A stretch of 64,000 bases of DNA, taken from positions 620,001 through 684,000 of the forward strand of contig NZ_JACCCW010000002.1 in the NCBI RefSeq assembly GCF_013410065.1. Reading direction: 5' to 3'. The first letter of the stretch is position 1. Each line of letters opens with the position of its first letter. Below are positions 1-9,006 of this stretch, in pieces. Made by a program: the position numbers and the translations under genes. Below the pieces are notes generated by a model. The model searched no databases and was not told where the DNA came from. It saw only the letters and a list, made by a program, of their open reading frames with translations. Source of the DNA: Granulicella arctica. GTDB lineage: Bacteria > Acidobacteriota > Terriglobia > Terriglobales > Acidobacteriaceae.

Positions 1-980
1 GCAGTGACAACTTCCTCAGCCTTGTCGTGCTCGAGCGAAAGCGCCTCGCAGGTATACAAGGTGTCATAAAGATATTGCTTTTCCTGTAGGCGTTCGGCCT
101 CAACCTCTGGAGAAAAAACCGCTAGCCGCTCACTGTGGGCGCGAATAGCGGCGAGCGACTCGGCACCGATAGCCAGCACATTGTGGCGGGTATTCTCGAT
201 CAAATCTTCTGTGAGGACGTTCTGCATCAATTGCAGCGCCTCGTGGAAGAGGAACTTATCCTCAATTCCGGGATGCTCCTTCTCAACAATGGCATAGCAT
301 CGCGCCAGTACCGTGACGTTTTCGCGGATGTGTGCGATCTCTAAAAGTCCTGACTCAACACCATCGTCCAAGTCGGCTGTTAGGTATGCGATTTCGTCTG
401 CCAGGTCGATCAGCTGTGCTTCCAGTGGGGGGCGCTGGTCGAGAAAATATTCTGCAAGCATCGGGTACTGCTCATTGGTATAGTCGCGCGAGTGTTTGAT
501 GATGCCTTCACGAATACCCAGCGTCAGATTTAGCCCGCGATGCGCAGCATAGCGCTGCTCGAAGTGTTCGACAATACGCAGAGCATGTAAGTTGTGATCG
601 AAGCGAAGACCATGACGGCGCAGGCAGCGGTCGAGCGCACGTTCTCCAGCATGTCCAAACGGAGGATGTCCGATGTCATGAACGAGTGCGAGCGCTTCCG
701 CCAGGTCTTCATTGAGCCCCAGCGATGCAGAAACAGTTCTGGCTATCTGCGCCACCTCCATGGTGTGCGTCAAGCGGCTTCGAAAATGATCGGAGGCTCG
801 ACTGGTAAACACTTGGGTTTTGCCCGCCAGACGGCGAAAGGCCCGAGCCTGAACGATGCGCTCACGATCACGTTGAAATGGAGTGCGTGAGGCACGTAGA
901 GGCGCCGGATACATGCGCGTGAACAGGTATTCGTCCACGGCGTCCGTTACGGCGCAGTGATGCAGACTAGAGGACGTCAT
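1..980 (-). CDS. dgt: dGTPase-like dNTP triphosphohydrolase (3' end missing)
   Basis: HD-domain enzyme that splits dGTP or other dNTPs into the deoxynucleoside and triphosphate, controlling the dNTP pool. The reading frame is open from an ATG at 980 through the left edge, giving 326 codons. The sequence shows the family N-terminus (TPFQRDRERIVQARAFRRL, about 33-51), the metal-binding HTMEV at 72-76, the HD motif HDIGHPPFGHAGE at 101-113, and the downstream NLHALRIVE at 130-138. The C-terminal part lies outside the window. It is transcribed leftward, away from the TPR gene upstream. No strong ribosome site precedes the ATG (AAAAGG abuts it). dGTP specificity is not shown; many family members act on several dNTPs. 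Confidence 0.9.
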   Translation of the reverse strand, partial: MTSSSLHHCAVTDAVDEYLFTRMYPAPLRASRTPFQRDRERIVQARAFRRLAGKTQVFTSRASDHFRSRLTHTMEVAQIARTVSASLGLNEDLAEALALVHDIGHPPFGHAGERALDRCLRRHGLRFDHNLHALRIVEHFEQRYAAHRGLNLTLGIREGIIKHSRDYTNEQYPMLAEYFLDQRPPLEAQLIDLADEIAYLTADLDDGVESGLLEIAHIRENVTVLARCYAIVEKEHPGIEDKFLFHEALQLMQNVLTEDLIENTRHNVLAIGAESLAAIRAHSERLAVFSPEVEAERLQEKQYLYDTLYTCEALSLEHDKAEEVVT

Positions 981-1035
981 CCTTTTGAGTGTAGCGGAAT
1001 AGCTGGGCTCTAAGCTAAACCGCTCGCAACGGAAT

Positions 1036-3174
1036 TTAAGGCTGCTTCATTTCTTTTCCGGGCAGGGCGCTTACCTTCGCCAGCTTGACTCGCGCATTCT
1101 CCAGTTTATGTTGAACCTTCGCCACGTCAGAGGGGTCGGCATCTGCGGGAAGCGAATGAGCATACTCTGTCATCGACCGTTCCCATTGTGAGACTGCTAA
1201 CTTCAGCTTGCCGGTCTTCTCGTAAACCTCGCCCAGATGATCGTGGACGGTGGGATCGGAGTTGCCGCGCTCGTTGGCCTTGCGAAGGTTCTCTTCTGCC
1301 AGCGCATATTGGCCGGACTTGAAGTAAACCCAGCCAAGCGAATCGAGGTATGCATAGTTTTGCGGATCGAGTTCCACAGCCTTGCGGATCATCGTCAAAG
1401 CCTCTGGAAGCTGGACCCCTCGATCGGCCAGCATGTAGCCGAGATAGTTCAGAACGAGCGAGTTTTGCGGATCAATAAGCAGTGCTTTACGGAACTCAGC
1501 CTCTGCTTCGTCGTACAGCTTCTGGCGATCATAGAGTGTGCCGCGCAGAATATCGACATAAAGCTTTTCGTCCGGTTTAGTTGCCGTCGCTTCTGACTTA
1601 TCGATCTCCGCTGATGCATCCTTCCACCGCTTCAGGCGGATATACATCTGCGCGAGGGCGACATGGACATCACGATCCTCAGGTGAACCATTCAACTGTG
1701 ACTTTGCAAGAGCCAGTCCTTCTGCAACTTTACCTGTATCCGTCAACTGCCCGGCATACATCAGCTGCACACCACGCTCTTTTGGAAGAGCCGTCGCGGC
1801 TTCGGCGGCAACAGCGGTCGCTTCCTTCCACTGATGGGCGTCTCGGTAGGCGCTGACCTGGCCTTGGTAGCCGCGCAGGGCATACTCTCCGCCCATATCG
1901 GTGATCTGCTTATAGGCAGAGACAGCTTCGCTGGTCTTGCCTTCTTCGCCATAGATAATACCGAGGCGGTCAAGAAAGATAGCGCGGTTCGCCTTCTCGC
2001 CATCGGCATACCTCCCATCCGAGTGCGACGCGTCAGCCAGAATCTTTGTCAGCACAGCGGTCGCATCATCATAACGGCCGAGCGAATCGTAGATAAGCGC
2101 TTCGTTATAACTAAGCTCGAGCGAATCTTGCGCGAGCGGCTTTGCCTTCTTTAGTGTCGTCAGGGCGTCGTCATAGTGCCCCTGACGACGCTGAATCTCG
2201 GAGATATGGATCTGTGACTGTGCATCCTGAGGTTCGGCTGCAACGATTTGATTGAGGACCTTGAGCGCCTGATCCAACTGCCCATCGGCAAGCAATGCGC
2301 TGGCAAGACCTCGCTCGGTGTCCAGGTTGTCTGGCTCAAGATCGAGCGCACGCTGGTAGGAGGCAGCGGCATCCTTCGGTTTTTTCAGTTGGTCATAGCT
2401 GGCGCCCAGTGCAAACTCCATCCGCGCTGTTCGATCGCCTACAGGAACGCCCAGAATCGTATCTGCTGCCCGTTGCGCATCGCCCTGTTCGCTGTACAGC
2501 CGGGCCATGTTCAGCACGACCTCCTCCGAGTTTGAGTCGATCTTCTGCGCAGCCTTGAACTCGGCTTCCGCCTTGGCAGAGTCGTGATTGAGACCATAGA
2601 GCTGGCCTAGCAGGAGGCGCGTCTCCACATCGTCAGGCTTCAGCTGCGCCAGCTTCTCGTATTCGGTAATGGCAAGCTGCAACATCTGGTTAGACTGCGC
2701 GCCCTGCATATCCCCCAGCGACCGCAGGTAGACGCGGCCAAGCAGAGAATGAGCTTCAAGATCGTCCGGATTTTTCTTGATTTGCTCCTGCGCCGCGGTT
2801 ACGGCCTCACGGATCCGCCCGATTTTGAAGTAGAGATCGGCCAGTCCATCCTGCAATGTCAGAGAATCGGGATCGGCATCGAGCGCCAGCTTATACTCTT
2901 CCACCGCTTGGGTCGCATAGTCGGGCCGACCTGCATTGACCGCCATCTCCTCATAAAGATGAGCAAGGCCATAGTGATAATAAGAGGAGGCATGATCAGG
3001 AGCGATCGCTGAGGCTGATTTGTCAGCAACCGGCGCTGCACTCTTCTTAGGGGAAGCCTGCCCGGTTAGCGTGTGGGCCGCAAGCAGAAAAGCGGCAGCT
3101 GGCAAGAGGCTTGCATAGCGAAACTTTGAAATACCGAAGGGTAGAATCGAGAAAGTACGGGAGAGCAAAGTCAT
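1036..3174 (-). CDS. large secreted or membrane-anchored TPR protein
   Basis: A 712-residue protein built almost wholly of tetratricopeptide repeats. The N-terminus has basic residues then a hydrophobic stretch (LLPAAAFLLAAHTLTG) that reads as a signal peptide or anchor, so the repeats should be extracytoplasmic. TPR signatures of the W-LG-Y-A-P type recur from about residue 60 to 690 (for example YEEMAVNAG, NYLGYMLADRG, YLDSLGWVYFKSGQY). I chose the ATG at 3174 rather than the longer frame to 3210 because AAGGAAAG sits about 10 bases before it. No catalytic domain is visible; the role is probably protein-protein scaffolding. Alanine- and lysine-rich linker after the signal. Function otherwise unknown. 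Confidence 0.85.
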   Translation of the reverse strand: MTLLSRTFSILPFGISKFRYASLLPAAAFLLAAHTLTGQASPKKSAAPVADKSASAIAPDHASSYYHYGLAHLYEEMAVNAGRPDYATQAVEEYKLALDADPDSLTLQDGLADLYFKIGRIREAVTAAQEQIKKNPDDLEAHSLLGRVYLRSLGDMQGAQSNQMLQLAITEYEKLAQLKPDDVETRLLLGQLYGLNHDSAKAEAEFKAAQKIDSNSEEVVLNMARLYSEQGDAQRAADTILGVPVGDRTARMEFALGASYDQLKKPKDAAASYQRALDLEPDNLDTERGLASALLADGQLDQALKVLNQIVAAEPQDAQSQIHISEIQRRQGHYDDALTTLKKAKPLAQDSLELSYNEALIYDSLGRYDDATAVLTKILADASHSDGRYADGEKANRAIFLDRLGIIYGEEGKTSEAVSAYKQITDMGGEYALRGYQGQVSAYRDAHQWKEATAVAAEAATALPKERGVQLMYAGQLTDTGKVAEGLALAKSQLNGSPEDRDVHVALAQMYIRLKRWKDASAEIDKSEATATKPDEKLYVDILRGTLYDRQKLYDEAEAEFRKALLIDPQNSLVLNYLGYMLADRGVQLPEALTMIRKAVELDPQNYAYLDSLGWVYFKSGQYALAEENLRKANERGNSDPTVHDHLGEVYEKTGKLKLAVSQWERSMTEYAHSLPADADPSDVAKVQHKLENARVKLAKVSALPGKEMKQP

Positions 3175-3294
3175 AGAGGGTACTTTCCTTGGCCGGCAGA
3201 GTAGCAACAAAATGGCGAACCACCTGAATTGGAAATGCTACGAACTACAGATACTTCTATTGGACGATGCACACTCGTCAATGGATGCTGCCTG

Positions 3295-3324
3295 AAAAAG
3301 TGCACCGGCAAATCCTTGCCGGTG
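3295..3324 (-). terminator. Rho-independent terminator of purH
   Basis: Perfect inverted repeat CACCGGCAA-N4-TTGCCGGTG (3303-3324). Read on the minus strand it is followed by CACTTTTTC, giving a stem of 9 bp, a 4-base loop and a T-run. It lies 32 bases beyond the purH stop codon. Confidence 0.85.
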
Positions 3325-3355
3325 ATTATAGACGGAACCAAGCGTTTTTTATCTA

Positions 3356-4975
3356 TCAACCGTGACGGAAGTGGCGAACGCCAGTGAAGACCATGGCGAC
3401 CTTCAGCCTATTGGCTGCTTCGATTACCTCCGCGTCACGCACCGACCCTCCGGGTTGGATAACAGCCGTCGCCCCAGCTTGTGCCACGGTCTCAAGACCA
3501 TCGGCGAAGGGGAAGAAAGCGTCTGAGGCGGCAACCGTCCCTGCCAGCGGAAGCACCGCTTTCATCGCACCGAACCGCGCCGCATCGACGCGGCTCATCT
3601 GCCCGGCACCGATACCCACAGTCTGGCCATGCCCGTTATTGAAACGGGCATAGACGATGGCGTTCGATTTGACGTGCTTGCATACGCTCCAGGAGAAGAG
3701 CAAAGCACGCATCTCTTCGGAGGTTGGGTGCCGTTCAGTGACGATCTTCAATTCGGCTTCGGTGACGCGGCGAAGATCGGCATCCTGTACCAGTAGGCCA
3801 CCCGAGACCTGTTTTAGAATGCGTGGCGTCTCGGCCGAGGTAATCGCGATCAGCCGCAGATTTTTCTTCGCAGCAAAGCGCTCAAGTGCTGCAAGGGTGA
3901 AGGACGGCGCGACGATGGCCTCGACAAAAAGCTTTGCGATCTCCTCAGCGGCTTCAGCGTCAACCTCGCGATTGATGCCGATGACGCCGCCGAAGGCAGA
4001 AACAGGGTCTGCCTCGAGTGCGCGACGGTATGCCTCGACCACCGTGCTGCCCGTGGAGGCACCGCAGGGGTTGGTGTGCTTGATGATGACGACGGCTGCA
4101 TCTGCTGGGTCGAACTCACTGACCAGCTCCCAGCAGGCATCGAGATCAACAATGTTGTTGTAGCTTAACTCTTTTCCCTGCAATTGTTTGCCGGAAGCGA
4201 CGCCCTTGCCGCTTCCATCGATATAAAGAGCTGCTTTCTGGTGCGGGTTTTCACCATAACGAAGTGTATTGGCGAGGGGGTCGATGATGCGGAGGATCGA
4301 CGGGAAGGTGTCCTGAGCGAAGGTGGCTGGGCCGGTCGGCTCGGTGATGGATTCGAGAGCGGTGGCAATACCGGCATCGTAGGCCGCGGTGGTGGCAAAG
4401 GCGGCCTTGGCAAGGCTCCAGCGTGTGGCGCGGGTCAGGCTGCCTTGATTAGCCGTAAGTTCTTCCATGAGAGTGGGATAGTCCGCCGTGGCGGTGACGA
4501 TGGCGACATCGTCGAAGTTCTTGGCAGCAGAGCGCACCATCGACGGGCCGCCGATGTCAATATTTTCAATCACTTCGGCGAAGGCAACACCAAGCTTCTG
4601 CGAGGTTTTTTCGAAGGCGTAGAGATTCACGACGACCATGTCGATTGGCTCAATCTCGTGCTCGTTGACTGCTGCGACATGGTCGGGATTATTGCGAATG
4701 TGCAGGATGCCGCCATGAACGCGTGGGTGGAGGGTCTTTACGCGACCGTCCAGCATCTCAGGGAATCCCGTCAAGTCGCTGATATCGCGGATCTTAAGGC
4801 CAGCCTCACGGAGCGCTTTGGCGGTTCCTCCGGTGGAAACCAGATCAACCCCAAAGGAGGCGAGGGAGCGGGCAAAGTCGACCAGGCCGGTTTTGTCGGT
4901 TACGGAGAGAAGGGCGCGGCGAATGGGGCGGAGGTCGGTGGCAGGTGTCTGGGTCTTGCTGGAATCGATAGTCAC
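3356..4975 (-). CDS. purH: bifunctional AICAR transformylase / IMP cyclohydrolase
   Basis: Catalyses the last two steps of de novo purine synthesis: formyl transfer from 10-formyl-THF to AICAR and ring closure to IMP. At 539 residues it has the usual length. The N-terminal MGS-like cyclohydrolase domain (about 16-150) shows [17 protein letters not shown] and [17 protein letters not shown]. The transformylase domain shows RYGENPHQ at 239-246 and the catalytic Lys-His pair in [11 protein letters not shown] (K299, H300). The start is a GTG at 4975; no ATG lies close upstream in frame. A terminator follows directly. pyrD lies 94 bases upstream on the same strand, so the two nucleotide-synthesis genes may be cotranscribed. 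Confidence 0.97.
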   Translation of the reverse strand: MTIDSSKTQTPATDLRPIRRALLSVTDKTGLVDFARSLASFGVDLVSTGGTAKALREAGLKIRDISDLTGFPEMLDGRVKTLHPRVHGGILHIRNNPDHVAAVNEHEIEPIDMVVVNLYAFEKTSQKLGVAFAEVIENIDIGGPSMVRSAAKNFDDVAIVTATADYPTLMEELTANQGSLTRATRWSLAKAAFATTAAYDAGIATALESITEPTGPATFAQDTFPSILRIIDPLANTLRYGENPHQKAALYIDGSGKGVASGKQLQGKELSYNNIVDLDACWELVSEFDPADAAVVIIKHTNPCGASTGSTVVEAYRRALEADPVSAFGGVIGINREVDAEAAEEIAKLFVEAIVAPSFTLAALERFAAKKNLRLIAITSAETPRILKQVSGGLLVQDADLRRVTEAELKIVTERHPTSEEMRALLFSWSVCKHVKSNAIVYARFNNGHGQTVGIGAGQMSRVDAARFGAMKAVLPLAGTVAASDAFFPFADGLETVAQAGATAVIQPGGSVRDAEVIEAANRLKVAMVFTGVRHFRHG

Positions 4976-5069
4976 TCGACTAGTTTATTCTCTTCGGCTA
5001 CCGATCGAAACTGGCCTCAAAGGTTAATCTCAGACAGCTTGCTACGATCTTTATTTTGTATAGCTTAGC

Positions 5070-6014
5070 CTACGTTTTGAGCCCTCGGGTGAGGGAGGTG
5101 ACCTTGTCGACACCCTGGTCGAGGCACCAGCGACGGAGGCCGGTGGCAATGTTTTCCACGGCACGAGGGTCTGCATAGCTGGCGGTACCTACCTGGACGG
5201 CGGTGGCTCCGGCGAGAAGAAATTCTACGGCGTCCTCGGCGCGGGTGATGCCACCGAGACCGACGATGGGAATGTGGACGGCGTTAGCGACGTCGTGAAC
5301 CATGCGGACGGCGATGGGTTTGATGGCCGGGCCGGAGAGACCGCCGGTGATGTTGGCGATGCGGGGGCGGCGCGTCTCGATGTCTATCGCTAAGGAAAGA
5401 AAGGTGTTTACGAGCGAGACGGCATCGGCTCCTGCACCTGCTGCGACGGTGGCCATGTGGGCGATGCTGGTGACATTTGGGGAAAGTTTGACGATCAGGG
5501 GGCGTTTCGAGGCCATTTTGCAGCGGTAGACGAGGTCGCCGAGGAGAGTGGGATCGGTGCCGAATACCATGCCGCCGTGGCTGGTATTGGGGCAGCTTGC
5601 GTTAAGCTCGTAGAGTGCTATGTCGGGTGCATCATTCAGTATTTCAATGACTTGCAGGCAATCCTCAATGGTGAACCCGAAGATATTGGTAATGACGACT
5701 GCGCCGGGGATGGAGCGGAGCTTGGGGAGTTTTTCTTCGACGAAGGCGCGGACACCCATGTTCTGGAGACCAATGGCGTTCATCATGCCGGCGGCGGTTT
5801 CGATGATACGCGGAGCGGCGTTTCCGGCCATGGGCTCGCGAGATAACCCCTTTGTTATGAATCCTCCGATGCGATCAAGAGAGACGATCTCTTCGAATTC
5901 GACACCGTAGCCGAAGGTCCCGCTGGCGGCGAGAACAGGGGAGGCGAACTCCACTCCGCAGAGGTTGACACGCATGTCGGGACCCTTGGGGGGCTTGACA
6001 GAAGAGGTGCTCAT
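5070..6014 (-). CDS. pyrD: dihydroorotate dehydrogenase, class 1 (1B type)
   Basis: FMN enzyme that oxidises dihydroorotate to orotate in pyrimidine synthesis. The 314-residue TIM barrel shows ASGTFGYG near 31-37, the FMN/substrate loop NMG at 85-87, the class 1 active-site cysteine in NASCPNT (C141), KLSPN at 176-180 and GLGGI at 252-256. A cysteine base rather than serine marks the cytosolic class 1 group; the sequence resembles the 1B catalytic subunit, which normally pairs with an iron-sulfur/FAD subunit (PyrK), not seen in this window. The gene begins the leftward pyrD-purH run and faces serS across a 254-base divergent region. Confidence 0.94.
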   Translation of the reverse strand: MSTSSVKPPKGPDMRVNLCGVEFASPVLAASGTFGYGVEFEEIVSLDRIGGFITKGLSREPMAGNAAPRIIETAAGMMNAIGLQNMGVRAFVEEKLPKLRSIPGAVVITNIFGFTIEDCLQVIEILNDAPDIALYELNASCPNTSHGGMVFGTDPTLLGDLVYRCKMASKRPLIVKLSPNVTSIAHMATVAAGAGADAVSLVNTFLSLAIDIETRRPRIANITGGLSGPAIKPIAVRMVHDVANAVHIPIVGLGGITRAEDAVEFLLAGATAVQVGTASYADPRAVENIATGLRRWCLDQGVDKVTSLTRGLKT

Positions 6015-6056
6015 TTTGACCTATTGTATCGTCACGAAGACAGAAAAAGGTGAGTG

Positions 6057-6110
6057 TAACTACAAAAGCGGAGTTACGGTTTTGTAGTTACAAAATTGTA
6101 GTTACAAAAA
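6057..6110. promoter_or_regulatory. three tandem TTGTANNTACAA-type operator candidates
   Basis: Within 54 bases there are two exact tandem 14-base copies of TTGTAGTTACAAAA (6083-6096 and 6097-6110). Each has a TTGTA-N2-TACAA dyad. A third copy in opposite orientation (GTAACTACAAAA, 6057-6068) forms a perfect 12-bp inverted repeat with 6081-6092. It lies in the divergent region between pyrD and serS, 43 bases upstream of the pyrD start. Multiple evenly spaced dyads are typical of repressor operators. The cognate regulator is not visible in the window. Confidence 0.5.
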
Positions 6111-6268
6111 CCTCCGGACATAATTCTTGATCGCTGAGGCCACGCGAGATTTTTTGACATGGTGGAGAGAAGCTTTCTTGAGCGAAGTTTATGAAAATTT
6201 TGTGACGGTAGGAATCGTGGGACTGGGGAGAGGTTGTTGGGTAGCTACAGCGGCTAGAATGGAAGGCG

Positions 6269-7738
6269 ATGATCGATCTTGGATTTGTACGGGCGAACCT
6301 GCCCCTGGTTGAGGAGAAGTTGCGAGCGCGTGGGGCTGACCCTGCGGTGGTGCTGAAGGACTTTGCGGAGATCGACCGGGAGCGTCGCGAGGCGATTACG
6401 CAGGTCGAGACGCTGAAGGCGGAGCGGAACCGGCTGACGGAGCAGATTGCTGCTCTGCGGCGGTCGGGTGGGGACGCATCGGGGCCTACGGAAGAGACGA
6501 AGGCGCTGAAGTCGCGCGTCGAGGAGCTTGAGGGCGTGGCTGCGGCGGCGGATGAGCGGCTGCGGGAGATGATGCAGACGCTGCCGAATCTTCCGATGGA
6601 GGATGTGCCGGTCGGTCGGGATGAGCATGGGAATCGCGAGGAGAAGGTGTGGGGCGAGAAGCCTGCCTTTGATTTTGCGGCGAAGGCTCATTGGGAGATT
6701 GGCGAGGCGCTGGGGATTCTGGACTTTGAGCGGGCGGCGAAGATCTCGGGGTCGCGGTTTGTTGTTCACTTCGGGCAGGGGGCGCGGCTGGAGCGGGCGC
6801 TGGCGAACTTCATGATCGACCTGCATACGCGGGAGCATGGGTATACCGAGGTGCTGCCGCCGAACATGGTGAATCGCGACTCACTGTACGGAACGGGACA
6901 ATTACCTAAATTCGAGGAAGACCTTTTCAAGATTCCAACAGATCGCTTCGAACAGGACAGATACCATTCTCCTGTAATAGGAGAAAAAGTTTACGCGCTA
7001 GGTCAGAATGGTAAGTTTAGGGTCAATGAAGTCGTCGGCCAAAATGTAACGATTGAGCTTATAGGTGTCCCCTCACACCTTCTGGTAGTACCTCGTGGAG
7101 TGCTTTCCTATCGTCGTAACTTCTACCTGATTCCTACGGCGGAGGTTCCGGTAACGAATCTGTATCGGGACGAGGTGCTGGATGAGGGGCACCTGACGAC
7201 GAGTTTCTGTGCGTATACGCCATGTTATCGAAGCGAGGCGGGGAGCTATGGGAAGGACGTGCGCGGGATGATCCGGCAGCATCAGTTCCAGAAGGTGGAG
7301 CTGGTGAAGTTTACGAAGCCGGAGGATTCGGCAGCGGAGCATGAGGCGCTGACGCGGCATGCGGAGACGGTGTTGGAGCGGCTGGAGCTGCCGTATCGGC
7401 GAATGCTGCTGTGCACGGGGGATATGGGGTTCTCGGCGGCGAAGACGTATGATCTGGAGGTTTGGCTGCCGGGGCAGGGACTGTATAGGGAGATTAGCTC
7501 ATGCTCGAACTTCGAGGCGTTTCAGGCTCGGCGGGCGAATATTCGGTACAGGCCGGCTGGTCAGAAGAAATCAGAGTTTGTCCATACGCTCAACGGTAGC
7601 GGACTGGCGATTGGGCGAACGTATCTGGCGGTGCTGGAGAACTATCAGCAAGCGGATGGGACGGTCAGGGTTCCGGATGTGTTGGTGCCGTATATGAACG
7701 GTGAGACGGTGATCGGAAAGCAAGCGGGGAAGAGGTAG
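6269..7738 (+). CDS. serS: seryl-tRNA synthetase with an extra catalytic-domain insertion
   Basis: Charges tRNA-Ser with serine. The N-terminal long coiled-coil tRNA-binding arm spans about 27-100 (many E/R/L heptads). The class II core shows GTGQLPKFEEDLFK (208-221), LIPTAEVP (287-294), motif 2 around YRSEAGS (320-326) with the RQHQFQKVE segment (336-344), and motif 3 GLAIGRTYLAVLENYQ (445-460). Length is 489 against roughly 425-430 in most bacteria. The excess is a segment at about 222-284 between LFK and FYLIPTAEV, where E. coli SerRS has only a short linker. The DNA from about 6880 to 7140 is AT-richer with rare codons (TTA, CTA, AAA) unlike both flanks. GAAGG lies 4 bases before the ATG. 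All catalytic motifs remain. Confidence 0.95.
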   Translation: MIDLGFVRANLPLVEEKLRARGADPAVVLKDFAEIDRERREAITQVETLKAERNRLTEQIAALRRSGGDASGPTEETKALKSRVEELEGVAAAADERLREMMQTLPNLPMEDVPVGRDEHGNREEKVWGEKPAFDFAAKAHWEIGEALGILDFERAAKISGSRFVVHFGQGARLERALANFMIDLHTREHGYTEVLPPNMVNRDSLYGTGQLPKFEEDLFKIPTDRFEQDRYHSPVIGEKVYALGQNGKFRVNEVVGQNVTIELIGVPSHLLVVPRGVLSYRRNFYLIPTAEVPVTNLYRDEVLDEGHLTTSFCAYTPCYRSEAGSYGKDVRGMIRQHQFQKVELVKFTKPEDSAAEHEALTRHAETVLERLELPYRRMLLCTGDMGFSAAKTYDLEVWLPGQGLYREISSCSNFEAFQARRANIRYRPAGQKKSEFVHTLNGSGLAIGRTYLAVLENYQQADGTVRVPDVLVPYMNGETVIGKQAGKR

Positions 7739-7741
7739 GCG

Positions 7742-8122
7742 ATGTGGAAGACGGTGTGCGGGTATTTCTGGTGGACGTATGAGCGGGGAAGCCTGCACTA
7801 CGATGTGATGGTGACGGTGATTCTGCTGTTCCTGTTTGTATCGCCGCACTTTATTGACTTCAAGGACACGCCGGTGGCGACGGTCGCGACGCATGCGAGT
7901 GAGGTGCTGGTGCGCGAGGCAGGGCGAGAGGGGAGCAGCAGCCGGTTCCAGTACCAGATTCGGGCGGAGGATATGAAGGACGCAAAGACGGATGCGGAGG
8001 TAAAGGCTGCGATTCTGCGGGCGGTGGAGCCGATCTCGGGCGAGGTGACGCTGGAGAAGTATGAGCCTCTGATGGACAAGAATGGGAACGTGATTGCGTA
8101 CGATGCGTGGGTTGTGCGGTAG
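7742..8122 (+). CDS. small single-pass membrane protein of unknown function
   Basis: A 126-residue protein beginning three bases after the serS stop, so probably translated from the same message. Residues about 21-38 (VMVTVILLFLFVSPHFI) form one membrane segment. The rest is soluble and charged, with a repeated K/E/D pattern and a C-terminal DKNGNVIAYDAWVV stretch. No domain recognised. Position between serS and a LolA-like gene suggests an envelope role, but that is only context. Confidence 0.7.
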   Translation: MWKTVCGYFWWTYERGSLHYDVMVTVILLFLFVSPHFIDFKDTPVATVATHASEVLVREAGREGSSSRFQYQIRAEDMKDAKTDAEVKAAILRAVEPISGEVTLEKYEPLMDKNGNVIAYDAWVVR

Positions 8123-8158
8123 GGCTGGATTGTATCCAAAGGTTGTAGTGAGGAACGT

Positions 8159-8851
8159 ATGACGAAGCTTTGCAGGATGGCGATGGTTTTGGCGCTGAGT
8201 GTGATGGGGATGGCGACGAGCGCGGTGGCGCAGAGCTCACATCTGGACGGGGTGCTGAAGCAGATGGATGCGGCGAGTGTGAAGTTTCACTCGGCTGAGG
8301 CGAACTTTCGGTGGGACTTTTTTGAGCGGGTGACGAAATCGATGTCGTCGCAGGCGGGGACGATTTACTTCGAGCGGCAGAAGAATGGATCTACCGAGAT
8401 GGGCGCGAAGATGGTGACGCCGGGGGTGAAGTTTCTCGGTGTGAAGGACAATGTGCTACAGGTGTTCGACCCGATGGCGAATACGCTGATCAGGATTACG
8501 CCACATGGGGATCAGACGCAGTATGAGAGCTTTCTGACGCTGGGGTTTGGTGGGAGCGGGAGCGATCTGGCGAAGTCGTGGGTGATTGCGGACCAGGGGA
8601 CGGAGATAGTGGATGGAGTCTCGTGCGCGAAGCTGGATCTGGTGTCGAAGGATCAGAATGTGAAGAACATGTTTACTCATGTGACGATCTGGGTGGATTT
8701 GACGCGGGGGATTTCGTTGAAGCAGATGTTCTATACGCCTTCGGAAGATATTCGGACGGCGGTGTATTCGGGGATTAAATACAACACGCGGGTGGATATG
8801 AAGCCTTATGGGTTTAAGGCGAATGCTAAGACTAGTGTGACGAATCGTTAG
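8159..8851 (+). CDS. LolA-like periplasmic outer-membrane lipoprotein-sorting protein
   Basis: A 230-residue exported protein with a clear signal peptide (basic start, hydrophobic core, cleavage after SAVAQ near 25). The body matches the LolA/LolB-like fold: ADAAS-type first helix (LKQMDAASVKF), SSQAGTIYFERQ and MVTPGVKFLG beta strands, then FDPMANTLIRITP and the C-terminal strand pairs. It lacks the exact LolA length and W/P pattern, so it belongs to the wider outer membrane lipoprotein carrier family, which may move lipoproteins or other lipidic cargo across the periplasm. It lies 36 bases downstream of the small membrane protein and in the same direction as serS. A repeat element follows. 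Confidence 0.8.
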   Translation: MTKLCRMAMVLALSVMGMATSAVAQSSHLDGVLKQMDAASVKFHSAEANFRWDFFERVTKSMSSQAGTIYFERQKNGSTEMGAKMVTPGVKFLGVKDNVLQVFDPMANTLIRITPHGDQTQYESFLTLGFGGSGSDLAKSWVIADQGTEIVDGVSCAKLDLVSKDQNVKNMFTHVTIWVDLTRGISLKQMFYTPSEDIRTAVYSGIKYNTRVDMKPYGFKANAKTSVTNR

Positions 8852-8893
8852 GGCTGTTTGTTGGGGTAAAACAAGCAACGGCAACGGCAACCG

Positions 8894-8935
8894 CAGGTCC
8901 TTCGGTTGCGGCTACGCCTTCGCTCAGGATGACAG
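8894..8935 (+). repeat. interspersed repeat, copy A
   Basis: CAGGTCCTTCG...GCTCAGGATGACAG element between the convergent LolA-like and glycosyltransferase genes. It is preceded by a degenerate CAACGGCAACGG run. One of seven copies in the window. Confidence 0.85.
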
Positions 8936-8955
8936 ATTTTGGGTGGTGAAGGAAG

Positions 8956-9006
8956 GCGGTCGTGCTTTGCACGATGGGGCATCCCACACTTTGCTCAGGA
9001 TGACAG
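8956..9006 (+). repeat. composite repeat, copy B
   Basis: The left part is a hairpin TCGTGC-TTT-GCACGA (8960-8974) followed by CGATGGGGCATCCCACAC. The right part is TTGCTCAGGATGACAG, the 3' half of the interspersed repeat. The right end overlaps the last codons and stop of the minus-strand glycosyltransferase gene. Confidence 0.75.
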
